Assembly (NCBI GenBank): GCA_038523925.1
Contig: JBCBIY010000007.1
Span: 62,001-126,000 of the forward strand
Length of the DNA stretch: 64,000 bases
Source of the DNA: JBCBWG01 sp038523925
GTDB taxonomy: Bacteria; Pseudomonadota; Alphaproteobacteria; Rhizobiales; Hyphomicrobiaceae
Direction: 5' to 3'
In this document: positions 17,421-25,626 of the stretch, piece after piece
How positions within the stretch are numbered: position 1 is the first letter of the stretch
Layout of the letters: each line of letters starts with the position of its first letter
Notes under the pieces: generated by a model
The model's database searches: none
Told to the model about the DNA's origin: nothing
Seen by the model: only the letters and a program-made list of their open reading frames with translations
Made by a program: the position numbers and the translations under genes

Positions 17421-18502
17421 ACGCGCCTGTAAGAGATCGCGATATCGTCGCAGACCGCAAGGTCAACGAGACGACCCAGATGGCGCAAGAGACGACGATG
17501 CTCTCGCCGCGCTTCTACACCACCAACTTCGAAGAGATGGACCGCATCGACGTCTCCGGCGTGCGCGGCGAATGGGATGCGCTGCTCGCTGAAATGAAAT
17601 CGGACCCGAACAAGGCCCACTTCAAGAAGAACGAAGAGTGGGATGAGATCGACTTCGACGCGCTCGATCCGGAACTCCGCAAAGAACTGATCGACTTCCT
17701 CGTCTCGTCGCTCACAGCCGAGTTCTCCGGCTGCGTTCTCTATAAAGAGATGCGCAAGCGCGGCACGAACAAGGACATCTGCGAGCTCTTTTCCTACATG
17801 AGCCGCGACGAGGCTCGCCACGCCGGCTTCATCAATGACGCGCTGAAGGAAGCCAACATCGGGGTGAACCTCGGCTTCCTGACCAAGGCCAAAAAGTACA
17901 CGTACTTCCAGCCGAAGTTCATCTACTACGCGACGTATCTGTCAGAGAAGATCGGCTACGCCCGCTACATCACGATCTTCCGCCACCTCGAGCAGAACCC
18001 CGATCGCCGCTTCCACCCGATCTTCAAGTGGTTTGAGGAGTGGTGCAACGACGAGTTCCGCCATGGCGAGGCATTCTCGCTTCTGATGCGCGCGCAACCG
18101 CATACACTTCAAGGCCGCAACAAGCTCTGGATCCGGTTCTTCCTGCTTGCCGTGTTTGCGACGATGTATGTGCGCGACCACGCGCGGCCGGCGTTCCACA
18201 AGGCGCTCGGCGTCGATATCGAAGAGTACGACTTCAAGGTCTTCCGCATCACGTCGGAAATCTCGAAGCAGTGCTTCCCAATCGAGCTTGACCTGGACAA
18301 TCCGAAGTTCCGCACGGGCCTGCGGAAGCTGCTGGCGATCAACGAAAGCCTCGAAGACGCGAAGGCCCAGGGTGGCATCGGCGGGCGGATCAAATCCGGC
18401 TGGCATATGGCGCGCGCGGGCTTCACGTTCGCGCGGCTCTACATGCTGCCGGTGAAGTCTAACGAGATCCCTGAAACGAGCCGGCTGCAACCGGCCTGGT
18501 GA
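17417..18502 (+). CDS. acsF: Aerobic Mg-protoporphyrin IX monomethyl ester cyclase
   Basis: A 361-residue diiron oxygenase that closes the fifth ring (E ring) of bacteriochlorophyll using O2. Iron ligands are visible in AEFSGCVLYKEM (E102), SRDEARHAGF (E132, H135) and NDEFRHGEAF (E213, H216). The ATG at 17417 overlaps the preceding stop and follows GAGGAGG. It is the only cyclase gene seen here; the O2-independent BchE is not in the window. Confidence 0.97.
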   Translation: MNAPVRDRDIVADRKVNETTQMAQETTMLSPRFYTTNFEEMDRIDVSGVRGEWDALLAEMKSDPNKAHFKKNEEWDEIDFDALDPELRKELIDFLVSSLTAEFSGCVLYKEMRKRGTNKDICELFSYMSRDEARHAGFINDALKEANIGVNLGFLTKAKKYTYFQPKFIYYATYLSEKIGYARYITIFRHLEQNPDRRFHPIFKWFEEWCNDEFRHGEAFSLLMRAQPHTLQGRNKLWIRFFLLAVFATMYVRDHARPAFHKALGVDIEEYDFKVFRITSEISKQCFPIELDLDNPKFRTGLRKLLAINESLEDAKAQGGIGGRIKSGWHMARAGFTFARLYMLPVKSNEIPETSRLQPAW

Positions 18503-18569
18503 CGACCGAGCGGCTGGCGCCTCCGGAAGAGGCGCCGGCCGCACAAACCGCCTGCGACCGAGGACCTGA

Positions 18570-19676
18570 ATGACCGATCTGGTCTGGCCCATTCTGTTTG
18601 CTGCGATCACCTGGTGGGCGACCACCGGGGTGCTCATCTATTTGGATGGCCTGCCGCGCTGGACGTTCAAGTGGAGCTTTGCGGGCGCCAGCGTGCTTGG
18701 CCTTGCAGCAATCATTGGCACGGTTGCGACGCGCGACATGGTCGGAGCGGACGGGACGAACGCTATCTATATCGCCTTCACCTGCGGGCTCTTGTTATGG
18801 GGCTGGCAGGAGACGGCGTTTTACATGGGCTATATTACGGGCCCGCGCCGAGAGCCCTGCCCTGAGAGCTGCGGCGGCCTCCGCCACTTCTGGCACGGTG
18901 TCGAAACCGTGCTGTGGCATCAAATCTCAGCAATCGCCGGCTTCGCCCTTCTCGTGGCGCTGACGTGGGGGGCAGACAACCAGGTCGCGCTCTGGACGTA
19001 CACCGTCCTCTGGCTGATGCAGCAAAGCGCGAAGCTCAACTGCTTCTTCGGCGTGCGCAACCTGAACCTCGACTTCCTGCCGGCCCACCTGAAGTATCTC
19101 GCAGCCTTCATGCGCGTGCGCCCGATCAACGCGTTCTTCCCGGTCTCCGTCGGGCTTGCGAGCGTCGTGTTTGCGGCCCTCTGCTTCGCCATCGCCGGGA
19201 TGCCGGCCGGCGCGCCGCAAACGACGGGCATGGTCCTGGTCACGACGCTGCTCGGCCTCGCCATCTTCGAGCACTTTGTTCTGGTGCTGCCGATCCCGGC
19301 CGACCGCCTGTGGGACTGGAGCCTGTCGTCGCACACCCGCGCTGACGCGCCCGCGGCCGGCCCCGATGGGCACGCCAACCGCGCCGCCCCTTGCTGGAGC
19401 GCTGAGCTCAGCGGCCGCCATGACCGCGACAGGTTGCGTCACCTCCTCAACGGCATCGCGACCGGCGGCTTCGGCAACATCGCCGAAGTCGACGGCGTCG
19501 TCGAAGCCGGTGGCGAGTGGGTCCGCATCGGCGTCCGCGATGGCGCCGCGACGATCACGCGCACAGAGCCAGAAACCGAGCCCCGCGTGCGCGCGTTCGC
19601 GCCAGGGGCGACCCTGGATGCCGCGCGGCTTCACGCCGCGTTCAAAGCCTGCGTTGTCCGCCGAATTGCGGCTTGA
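18570..19676 (+). CDS. puhE: PuhE-type assembly membrane protein with a long C-terminal addition
   Basis: The first 255 residues form a polytopic membrane protein (about seven helices) of the PuhE/DUF3623 family, containing LLLWGWQETAFYMGYITGPR and WLMQQSAKLNCFFGVRNLN. PuhE influences bacteriochlorophyll production and reaction-centre assembly. PuhE of R. capsulatus has 277 residues; this one has 368. The extra part (about 258-368, bases 19341-19676) is a Pro/Ala linker and then a soluble domain (RDRLRHLLNGIATGGFGNIA ... VRIGVRDGAATIT). It lies 67 bases after acsF and 49 before hemA. Confidence 0.88.
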   Translation: MTDLVWPILFAAITWWATTGVLIYLDGLPRWTFKWSFAGASVLGLAAIIGTVATRDMVGADGTNAIYIAFTCGLLLWGWQETAFYMGYITGPRREPCPESCGGLRHFWHGVETVLWHQISAIAGFALLVALTWGADNQVALWTYTVLWLMQQSAKLNCFFGVRNLNLDFLPAHLKYLAAFMRVRPINAFFPVSVGLASVVFAALCFAIAGMPAGAPQTTGMVLVTTLLGLAIFEHFVLVLPIPADRLWDWSLSSHTRADAPAAGPDGHANRAAPCWSAELSGRHDRDRLRHLLNGIATGGFGNIAEVDGVVEAGGEWVRIGVRDGAATITRTEPETEPRVRAFAPGATLDAARLHAAFKACVVRRIAA

Positions 19677-19725
19677 GTTCGTGGCGCCAATCGCACACAT
19701 CTCTACTCGTGGAGTTGCCTGACTG

Positions 19726-20961
19726 ATGAAATACGAAGACCGCTTTCTGGACAGTTTGCGCGCCGTTCGCGCCGAAGGGCGCTACCGCGTTTTCGCTGAT
19801 CTTGAGCGCTGCCGCGGCGCATTCCCGACGGCCGCCCGCCACGGCGCAGGTGACAACCAGCGCCAGGTCACGGTCTGGTGCTCGAACGATTACCTCGGCA
19901 TGGGCCAGCACCCGGTTGTACTCGCAGCTATGCACGACGCGCTCGATAAAGTCGGCGCTGGATCGGGCGGCACGCGGAATATCTCGGGCACGAACCATTA
20001 TCACGTGATGCTCGAAGACGAACTCGCCGACCTGCATGGCAAAGAATCGGCGCTGCTCTTCACGTCCGCATACGTTGCCAACGACGCGACGCTCGACACC
20101 CTCGTCAAACTCATCCCGGGTACGGTCATTTTCTCCGACGAGAAAAACCACGCCTCGATGATCGCCGGCATCCGTCACGGCGGCGGCCCAAAGCGGATCT
20201 TCCGTCACAACGACATCGCGCATCTGGAAGAGCTGCTCGCCGAATACCCGAAAGAGACGCCGAAGATTATCGCGTTCGAGAGCGTCTACTCGATGGACGG
20301 CCACATCGCACCGATGGCGGCGATCTGCGACCTCGCCGACAAGTACAACGCGCTCACCTACCTCGATGAGGTCCACGCCGTCGGCATGTACGGCAAGCGC
20401 GGCGGCGGCATTTCTGAGCGCGAGGGCCTCGCCGATCGCATCGACATTATCAACGGCACGCTCGCCAAGGGATTCGGCGTCATGGGCGGCTATATCGCTG
20501 CCAGCCGCGCCTGCTGCGATGCGATCCGCTCCTACGCGTCAGGCTTCATCTTCACGACCTCGCTGTCGCCGGCCGTCGCCGCCGGCGCGCTCGCGAGCAT
20601 CCGCCATCTGAAGTCGAGCACCGCCGAACGCGCAGCGCATCAAGAACGCGCGGCGACCGTCAAAGCGCGCCTCAAAGACGCCGGACTGCCGGTGATGGAC
20701 AATCCAAGCCACATCGTCCCAGTCCTCGTCGGCAATCCAGTCCACTGCAAAGCCGTCACCGACGAACTCCTCGACGCGCACGGCATCTACGTGCAGCCGA
20801 TCAACTATCCGACTGTCCCGCGCGGCACCGAGCGGCTCCGCTTCACGCCGACGCCGCTCCACACCGACGCCCACATCGACCACCTCGTCGAGTCCATGAC
20901 CAGCCTCTGGGAAGCCTGCCCCGTCGGCAAAGATCATTATGTCCGCCTAGCGGCGGAATAG
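19726..20961 (+). CDS. hemA: 5-aminolevulinate synthase
   Basis: A 411-residue PLP enzyme that condenses glycine and succinyl-CoA to 5-aminolevulinate, the start of tetrapyrrole synthesis in alphaproteobacteria. The PLP lysine is K248 in NGTLAKGFGVMGG, D214 lies in LDEVHAVGMYG, and the glycine-rich GAGSGGTRNISGTNHYH is typical. It closes the rightward pigment run, 49 bases behind puhE, so first-step supply is probably expressed together with the bch genes. A second ALAS gene may exist elsewhere, as in Rhodobacter, but cannot be judged here. Confidence 0.97.
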   Translation: MKYEDRFLDSLRAVRAEGRYRVFADLERCRGAFPTAARHGAGDNQRQVTVWCSNDYLGMGQHPVVLAAMHDALDKVGAGSGGTRNISGTNHYHVMLEDELADLHGKESALLFTSAYVANDATLDTLVKLIPGTVIFSDEKNHASMIAGIRHGGGPKRIFRHNDIAHLEELLAEYPKETPKIIAFESVYSMDGHIAPMAAICDLADKYNALTYLDEVHAVGMYGKRGGGISEREGLADRIDIINGTLAKGFGVMGGYIAASRACCDAIRSYASGFIFTTSLSPAVAAGALASIRHLKSSTAERAAHQERAATVKARLKDAGLPVMDNPSHIVPVLVGNPVHCKAVTDELLDAHGIYVQPINYPTVPRGTERLRFTPTPLHTDAHIDHLVESMTSLWEACPVGKDHYVRLAAE

Positions 20962-21156
20962 TCTTTTTGGTCCAACCGCCCTGCCGCGCGTTGGCACGAG
21001 CCGCTTGCGCTGTTCGCGCGCTCGCAGGCGCGCAGCTCGAGCGGTTGCGACACGACATCCGCTGCGGCGTGATCCGGTAAAGGCCTGCCTTACCTCCTTG
21101 CGCCTCGCGATGTTCTTTGCGGGGCGGGCGGCCGGCTCCGCTTCAAGCCACCGGCA

Positions 21157-21579
21157 CTAGCGCGTGAGCTTGGCGAAGAGGCGGGCCATGATTTGGAAGA
21201 AGGGTTCGGGGCCCGTGTAGCCTTCGATGCGCGCGACTTCTTTGCCGTCTTTGACGAGGACCGCGGTTGGGACGGTCGTCAGCCCGCGCTTCAGGCCCGG
21301 CACGAGCCGCACGGCTTCAGACGCGTTTGCAAAACGGAGCGGCGCTTCCCGGCTCCGCGCCGACGTACTGTAGGCAGGCGCCACATCGCGGCGGAAGAGC
21401 TTGCAGTAGATGCAGCCGGGCGCCTCGAACACGATCAGCTCATAGGCGGGCGGCAACCGCGTTTCAGAACCGGCGCCACGCGCAGCATCAGCCGATCCCC
21501 GATGCGAGATCAGCAGCATCACAAGTGCCGTCAGGAAGACAGCTCCAGCGGGCCAGCGGCGAATATCGAAGCGAACCAT
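21157..21579 (-). CDS. Exported thioredoxin-fold protein (CxxC)
   Basis: A 140-residue protein with an N-terminal hydrophobic segment (about 10-25, AGAVFLTALVMLLI) acting as signal anchor, then a thioredoxin-like domain with the active-site motif APGCIYCKLF and a probable cis-proline in TTVPTAVLVKDGKEV. It resembles SoxW-like or DsbA-distant periplasmic thiol proteins, but I cannot say which substrate it serves. It is the first gene outside the photosynthesis run and points towards hemA. Strand order suggests possible co-transcription with the L,D-transpeptidase, 105 bases upstream. Confidence 0.82.
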   Translation of the reverse strand: MVRFDIRRWPAGAVFLTALVMLLISHRGSADAARGAGSETRLPPAYELIVFEAPGCIYCKLFRRDVAPAYSTSARSREAPLRFANASEAVRLVPGLKRGLTTVPTAVLVKDGKEVARIEGYTGPEPFFQIMARLFAKLTR

Positions 21580-21684
21580 CGCTTCGACTTAGGCGCGCTA
21601 ATGCCGGCCTGCTGGAATTCGTCTGAAAAGGGTTAAACGGCGCCCCACTTTGAGACGCCACCTCACCCTGCAGAGCCGCGCCGA

Positions 21685-22299
21685 TTACCAGTAGGCAGCC
21701 GGCTTCCGCGCGCGAAAACTCTTGTAAGTCGCGGTCACCTTGGTGCCGACCGGCACCCGCCGGTAGAGGTCGGCGACGTGGTGGTTGTGCATGCGCACGC
21801 AGCCCTTCGAGACCGGGCGGCCAATCGTCCACGGCGCGTCGGTGCCGTGAATGCGATAGAGCGTCGAGCCGAGATAGAGCGCGCGGTTACCGAGCGGGTT
21901 CTGCGGATGGCCGCCGGGCACGAACGCCGGCAGCCTCGGGTTCTCCCGCCGCATGGACGCGGTCGGCGTCCAGCTCGGGTTGACCTTCTTTTGACTGACG
22001 CGGAGCACGCCCGTCCATGAGCTCTGCGCGCGGGGCGATGCGATCGGATAGGCAATCGCGCGGCCGCGCGCCGTCACCCAGTAGAGCTTGCGGTCGGCGA
22101 AGCTCACGAAGATCTGGCGCGGGGCGAACCGATGCGGAAACCGCACGACATAGGCGTCGGCGGCCGGCTGCTGGGTGGGCTGCGGCGAGCCCCAATCGAA
22201 GAGGAAGAAACCTTGCGCGGCGGCTGGCTGAGCGGTGACGGCAAACGCTGAAGCGGCCGCGAGCGCAAGTGCTGCGCGGCGAAGACGCGGAACAGACAT
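21685..22299 (-). CDS. L,D-transpeptidase (YkuD family)
   Basis: A 204-residue exported enzyme that cross-links peptidoglycan or attaches proteins to it. A signal peptide (about 1-29, cut after AAAQ) is followed by the YkuD domain with YRIHGTDAPWTIG (H151) and the catalytic SKGCVRMHN (C167). Length and motif order match single-domain periplasmic L,D-transpeptidases of alphaproteobacteria. Confidence 0.93.
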   Translation of the reverse strand: MSVPRLRRAALALAAASAFAVTAQPAAAQGFFLFDWGSPQPTQQPAADAYVVRFPHRFAPRQIFVSFADRKLYWVTARGRAIAYPIASPRAQSSWTGVLRVSQKKVNPSWTPTASMRRENPRLPAFVPGGHPQNPLGNRALYLGSTLYRIHGTDAPWTIGRPVSKGCVRMHNHHVADLYRRVPVGTKVTATYKSFRARKPAAYW

Positions 22300-22412
22300 C
22301 GATGACCTTTCCTCCGGCGGAGACTGCCGCCGGTACGCAAACTTTTGAGGACAGGCCGAACGTTAAGGAACGAGGTTAAGGATGCGTTAAGCGGAGACGG
22401 CGACCGCAGATG

Positions 22413-22448
22413 CAAAAGCGCCGGCCACCTCTCGCGAGGGGCCGGCGC
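22413..22448 (-). terminator. Rho-independent terminator after the aldehyde dehydrogenase gene
   Basis: A perfect nine-base stem (GCGCCGGCC at 22418-22426 with GGCCGGCGC at 22440-22448), a 13-base loop and, on the minus strand, four Ts after the stem. It lies 28 bases downstream of the semialdehyde dehydrogenase stop. Confidence 0.75.
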
Positions 22449-22475
22449 GTGTCTCGCCAAAGGTCTGCGCAATTG

Positions 22476-23909
22476 CTAGCCGAGGTGGCTCACCATCTTG
22501 TGCTGCAGGTAGGCGTTGAGCCCTTCAATGCCGCCTTCGTGGCCGTAGCCTGAATCCTGGATGCCACCAAACGGTGTCTCCGGCAGCGCGATGCCGTGAT
22601 GGTTGATCGACAACATGCCGGCCTCAATGCCGTCCGCGATCTTGGTCGCGCGCGCCGCGTCGTGCGTGAACGCGTAGCTCGCAAGGCCGAACGACAGCCG
22701 GTTGGCCCGCTCAAGCATCTCGTCCTCGTCCTTAAACGGCAGCATGACGGCGACGGGGCCGAACGGCTCCTCGTTCATGATGCGCGCGCTATCGGGAACA
22801 TCGGTCAGGACTGTCGGCTCGAAGAAGTTGCCCTGGTTGCCGATCCGGCTGCCGCCCGTCTGCACCTTGCCGCCATGCTCCTGCGCGTCGGCGATGAGCT
22901 CGTCCATCGCGTTAATGCGGCGCGGGTTGGCGAGCGGGCCCATCTGCGTATCCGCATCGAGGCCATCGCCAACCTTTAGGTTTGAGGCGATGTCCGTGAA
23001 CTTCGAGACGAAGCTGTCGTAGACCTTCTCGTGCACGAAGAAGCGCGTCGGCGAGATACAGACCTGACCCGCGTTGCGATACTTGAGACCCGCCGTCAGC
23101 TTCGCGACTTCGTCGGCGTCGACGTCATCAAAGATCATCATCGGCGAGTGGCCGCCGAGTTCCATCGTGGCCCGCTTCATGTGCTGGCCAGCCATAGCGG
23201 CCAGATGCTTGCCGACCGGAACCGAGCCCGTGAACGAGATCTTCTTCACGGTCGGATGCGGGATCATGTATTCCGACAATTCAGCCGGTGTGCCGTAGAT
23301 GAGGTTCAGGACGCCGGCTGGAACACCTGCATCGTGGAAACACTGGACGAGGCCAAGCGGTGACCCAGGCGTCTCTTCCGGGCACTTCAGGACGATGGTG
23401 CAGCCTGCGGCAAGCGCGGCAGAAATCTTGCGGACGGCCTGCGTGACGGGGAAGTTCCAAGGCGCAAAACCAGCGACGACGCCAACCGGCTCCATCATCA
23501 CCATCTGGCGAACGCCTTCAGCGCGCGCCGGGATGATGCGCCCATAGGTGCGGCGGCCTTCCTCGGCGAACCACTCGATCACTTCGGCAGCACCGCCAAG
23601 TTCAACCTTGGCTTCGTGGAGCGGCTTGCCCTGCTCGAGCGTCAACGTGTGCGCAATCTGGTCGGTGCGCTCGCGAAGCAGATCAGCTGCCTTGCGCATG
23701 ATCTTCGACCGCTCGACGGCCGGCACGCGTCGCCACTCTTTAAATGCGCGGGCGGCGGCGTCGAGGGCGCGGTCCATCTCCGCTTTCTTCGCGTGCGGGA
23801 TCTGACCGATGACGGCGTCTGTCGAAGGGTTCAGGACGTCTTCAGCCGCGCCACTCGTCCCTTTTGTCAGTTCGCCGTCGATAAATAGATTGAGTTCGCC
23901 ATAGGACAT
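22476..23909 (-). CDS. NAD(P)-dependent succinate-semialdehyde dehydrogenase family enzyme
   Basis: A 477-residue aldehyde dehydrogenase. Catalytic residues are visible: N152 (FAPWNFPV), E250 (MELGGHSP) and C284 (GQVCISPT). SLRQ-free, CIS-type active-site spelling and the ending FGGIQDSGYGHEGGIEGLNA fit the GabD/DavD group acting on succinate or glutarate semialdehyde. The substrate cannot be fixed because no aminotransferase neighbour is present. It has its own terminator downstream and a leader with a LacI-like operator and an eight-base hairpin (23923-23953) upstream. Confidence 0.88.
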   Translation of the reverse strand: MSYGELNLFIDGELTKGTSGAAEDVLNPSTDAVIGQIPHAKKAEMDRALDAAARAFKEWRRVPAVERSKIMRKAADLLRERTDQIAHTLTLEQGKPLHEAKVELGGAAEVIEWFAEEGRRTYGRIIPARAEGVRQMVMMEPVGVVAGFAPWNFPVTQAVRKISAALAAGCTIVLKCPEETPGSPLGLVQCFHDAGVPAGVLNLIYGTPAELSEYMIPHPTVKKISFTGSVPVGKHLAAMAGQHMKRATMELGGHSPMMIFDDVDADEVAKLTAGLKYRNAGQVCISPTRFFVHEKVYDSFVSKFTDIASNLKVGDGLDADTQMGPLANPRRINAMDELIADAQEHGGKVQTGGSRIGNQGNFFEPTVLTDVPDSARIMNEEPFGPVAVMLPFKDEDEMLERANRLSFGLASYAFTHDAARATKIADGIEAGMLSINHHGIALPETPFGGIQDSGYGHEGGIEGLNAYLQHKMVSHLG

Positions 23910-23985
23910 GAGGCGTACGCTCCCGGTCGGTGAGTTGGAAAAGTCCCGACCGGTTTACGCCTTAAGAAGTGCGAGTGCAAAGGTC

Positions 23986-24001
23986 TTGCAACCGATTGCA
24001 A
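23986..24001. promoter_or_regulatory. LacI-family-like operator upstream of the aldehyde dehydrogenase gene
   Basis: The sequence TTGCAACCGATTGCAA has matching TTGCAA arms around a central CG, the build typical of LacI-family operators. It lies about 77 bases upstream of the minus-strand start at 23909. Between it and the start is a hairpin (CCGGTCGG at 23923-23930 with CCGACCGG at 23946-23953). No regulator gene is next to it, so the binding protein is unknown. Confidence 0.4.
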
Positions 24002-24050
24002 CGCTGGCATGCGGCAGGACTGGCGGCGTCCCCGATGCGATCACACGAGC

Positions 24051-24251
24051 CTATCGGCCCTGTGATTCAGACATACAGTCGAGGTGGACCGATTTGCGGA
24101 CCTTGATGAGGTCCTGCGGCACGGGCCGGCCATCGGCCTTCCGTGCGTCGATCTCTTCATCCAGGAGACGAACGCTTTCGCGCGGATCGTCCTGCTCGTG
24201 AACCGACTCGATGATGGTCTTAATCTCGCTGTCGTCCAACTTGCGGCCCAT
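24051..24251 (-). CDS. Small charged protein of unknown function (66 aa)
   Basis: A 66-residue hydrophilic protein beginning MGRKLDDSEIKTIIESVHEQ, predicted mostly helical, with no membrane segment. The start ATG at 24249-24251 follows a GAGGAAA at the right distance. Upstream open frame to 24482 overlaps the P1 peptidase gene and has no start signal, so I use the short form. Function not recognised; it may be conserved only in close relatives. Confidence 0.55.
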   Translation of the reverse strand: MGRKLDDSEIKTIIESVHEQDDPRESVRLLDEEIDARKADGRPVPQDLIKVRKSVHLDCMSESQGR

Positions 24252-24339
24252 CGTCGTTTCCTCTGGTTGATCGTTTGCCTCACCTACAGGCAGACACGTT
24301 ATGTGGGTCACTTCGTAATTCCATGCGACAGTCCAACTC

Positions 24340-25368
24340 ATGATGCGCAATTGCCTGAGCGATGTTGCCGGGATCCGTCTCGGCCACGCTGACGATCCAC
24401 GGTTTTTGACAGGCGCCACAGTCGCGCTCGTTGACCGCCCCAATGTCGCCTCGGCGCTCATCCCCGGCGGCGCGCCGGGCACGCGCGATACCGCGTTGCT
24501 CGAACCCGAGCGGACGGTTCAGGCCGTCGATGCCGTCGTGTTGTCCGGCGGGTCAGCGTTCGGGCTCGATGCGGCTGGCGGCGTACAGCGGTTGCTCGCC
24601 CGGCGCGGCATCGGTCTCGACGTTGGTGGCCACACCATCCCAATCGCAGTTCAGGCAATTATCTTCGACCTCCGCGCGCGGGTATCCGGCGGCCCTGACG
24701 TGCCGGACCACTTTTTCTGGGACCTCGGCTGGCGAGCGGCCGCTACGACGTTGCAAACGACCGCCGCGACGGCCGTCGCGGAAGGCAGTGTCGGGGCCGG
24801 CATCGGGGCAACCACGGCGGATCTCAAAGGCGGGTTCGGGTCTGCATCTCAAAGGCTTGCTGACGGGACCACGGTTGCGGCCATGGCGGTCGCCAACGCG
24901 ATCGGGTCTGTGCTCGGCAGCGATCGCGGTCATCTCCTGGCCGCACCCCTTGAACGCGATGGCGAGTTCGGCGGGCTTGGGCCGGCGGCCGGCCCAGTTG
25001 GCGCACTCGAACAGATGCCACTGAAGGGCCGCGGTGAAACGGCGACGACCATCGCCTGCATTGCGACCGATGCGACGCTGGATAAGGCGGAAGCGAAGCG
25101 CGTCGCCATCATGGCGTCTGGCGGATTTGCGCGCGCGCTCAGGCCGCCATTCGCCCCATTTGACGGCGACACCGTGTTCTCGGTTGCGACCCTGAGGCGC
25201 CCGCGGCCTGACGCCGGACCGGACCTCACGCTCATCGGTGCCGCCGCAGCGGATTGTCTTGCGCGCGCCGTCACACGCGGGGTGACAACCGCCACGCTGC
25301 CGGGCGAGAACTATGCGGGTCCACCGACGTACCGGGAACGGTTCGCGGACGTCCTGATCGGGTCCTGA
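24340..25368 (+). CDS. P1 family peptidase (DmpA/S58 type)
   Basis: A 342-residue member of the self-processing N-terminal nucleophile aminopeptidases (DmpA, BapA). The N-terminal half has VLSGGSAFGLDAAGGVQRLL and GAGIGATTADLKGG, both typical. The likely self-cleavage and nucleophile site is GETATTIACIATDATL, comparable to the Thr/Ser-containing TTIxVxATDA stretch of the family. No signal peptide, so cytosolic. These enzymes cleave D- or beta-amino acid peptides or have intermediate substrates; the actual substrate cannot be read from the sequence. Confidence 0.9.
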   Translation: MMRNCLSDVAGIRLGHADDPRFLTGATVALVDRPNVASALIPGGAPGTRDTALLEPERTVQAVDAVVLSGGSAFGLDAAGGVQRLLARRGIGLDVGGHTIPIAVQAIIFDLRARVSGGPDVPDHFFWDLGWRAAATTLQTTAATAVAEGSVGAGIGATTADLKGGFGSASQRLADGTTVAAMAVANAIGSVLGSDRGHLLAAPLERDGEFGGLGPAAGPVGALEQMPLKGRGETATTIACIATDATLDKAEAKRVAIMASGGFARALRPPFAPFDGDTVFSVATLRRPRPDAGPDLTLIGAAAADCLARAVTRGVTTATLPGENYAGPPTYRERFADVLIGS

Positions 25369-25390
25369 GGCTGTAGACGTTACTTTCTCA

Positions 25391-25624
25391 ATGGCGAACG
25401 ATAACAACAGTAACCAGCGACCAAGCTATTGGGGCCTCAACTCGTGGCGCGTGGCGGCGGCGATCAGCGCCGCAGTCTGCCTGGCGCTGCTGACGCTCTT
25501 TGCGCAGACCCGATACGCGCAAGTGAGCGACTGCCATCAAACCGGCGGCGTTTGGGATGGCGAGGCGAGCAAGTGCCGCCTGGTGCCGCGCATCATCATT
25601 CAGCGCGACCTGCGGCGCACCTGA
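25391..25624 (+). CDS. Small single-pass membrane protein
   Basis: A 77-residue protein with a polar Asn-rich N-terminus, a membrane segment at about 19-38 (VAAAISAAVCLALLTLFAQT) and an outer part with two cysteines (SDCHQTGGVWDGEASKCRLV) that could form a disulfide. The ribosome-binding site is weak. It begins 22 bases after the peptidase gene and ends two bases from the convergent oxidase gene. Function unknown. Confidence 0.6.
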   Translation: MANDNNSNQRPSYWGLNSWRVAAAISAAVCLALLTLFAQTRYAQVSDCHQTGGVWDGEASKCRLVPRIIIQRDLRRT

Positions 25625-25626
25625 GG

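Noticed and set aside
20962..21156. Possible RNA gene or terminator after hemA
   Set aside because: The 195 bases have GC-rich partial inverted repeats but no stem with T-run and no tRNA-like pattern.
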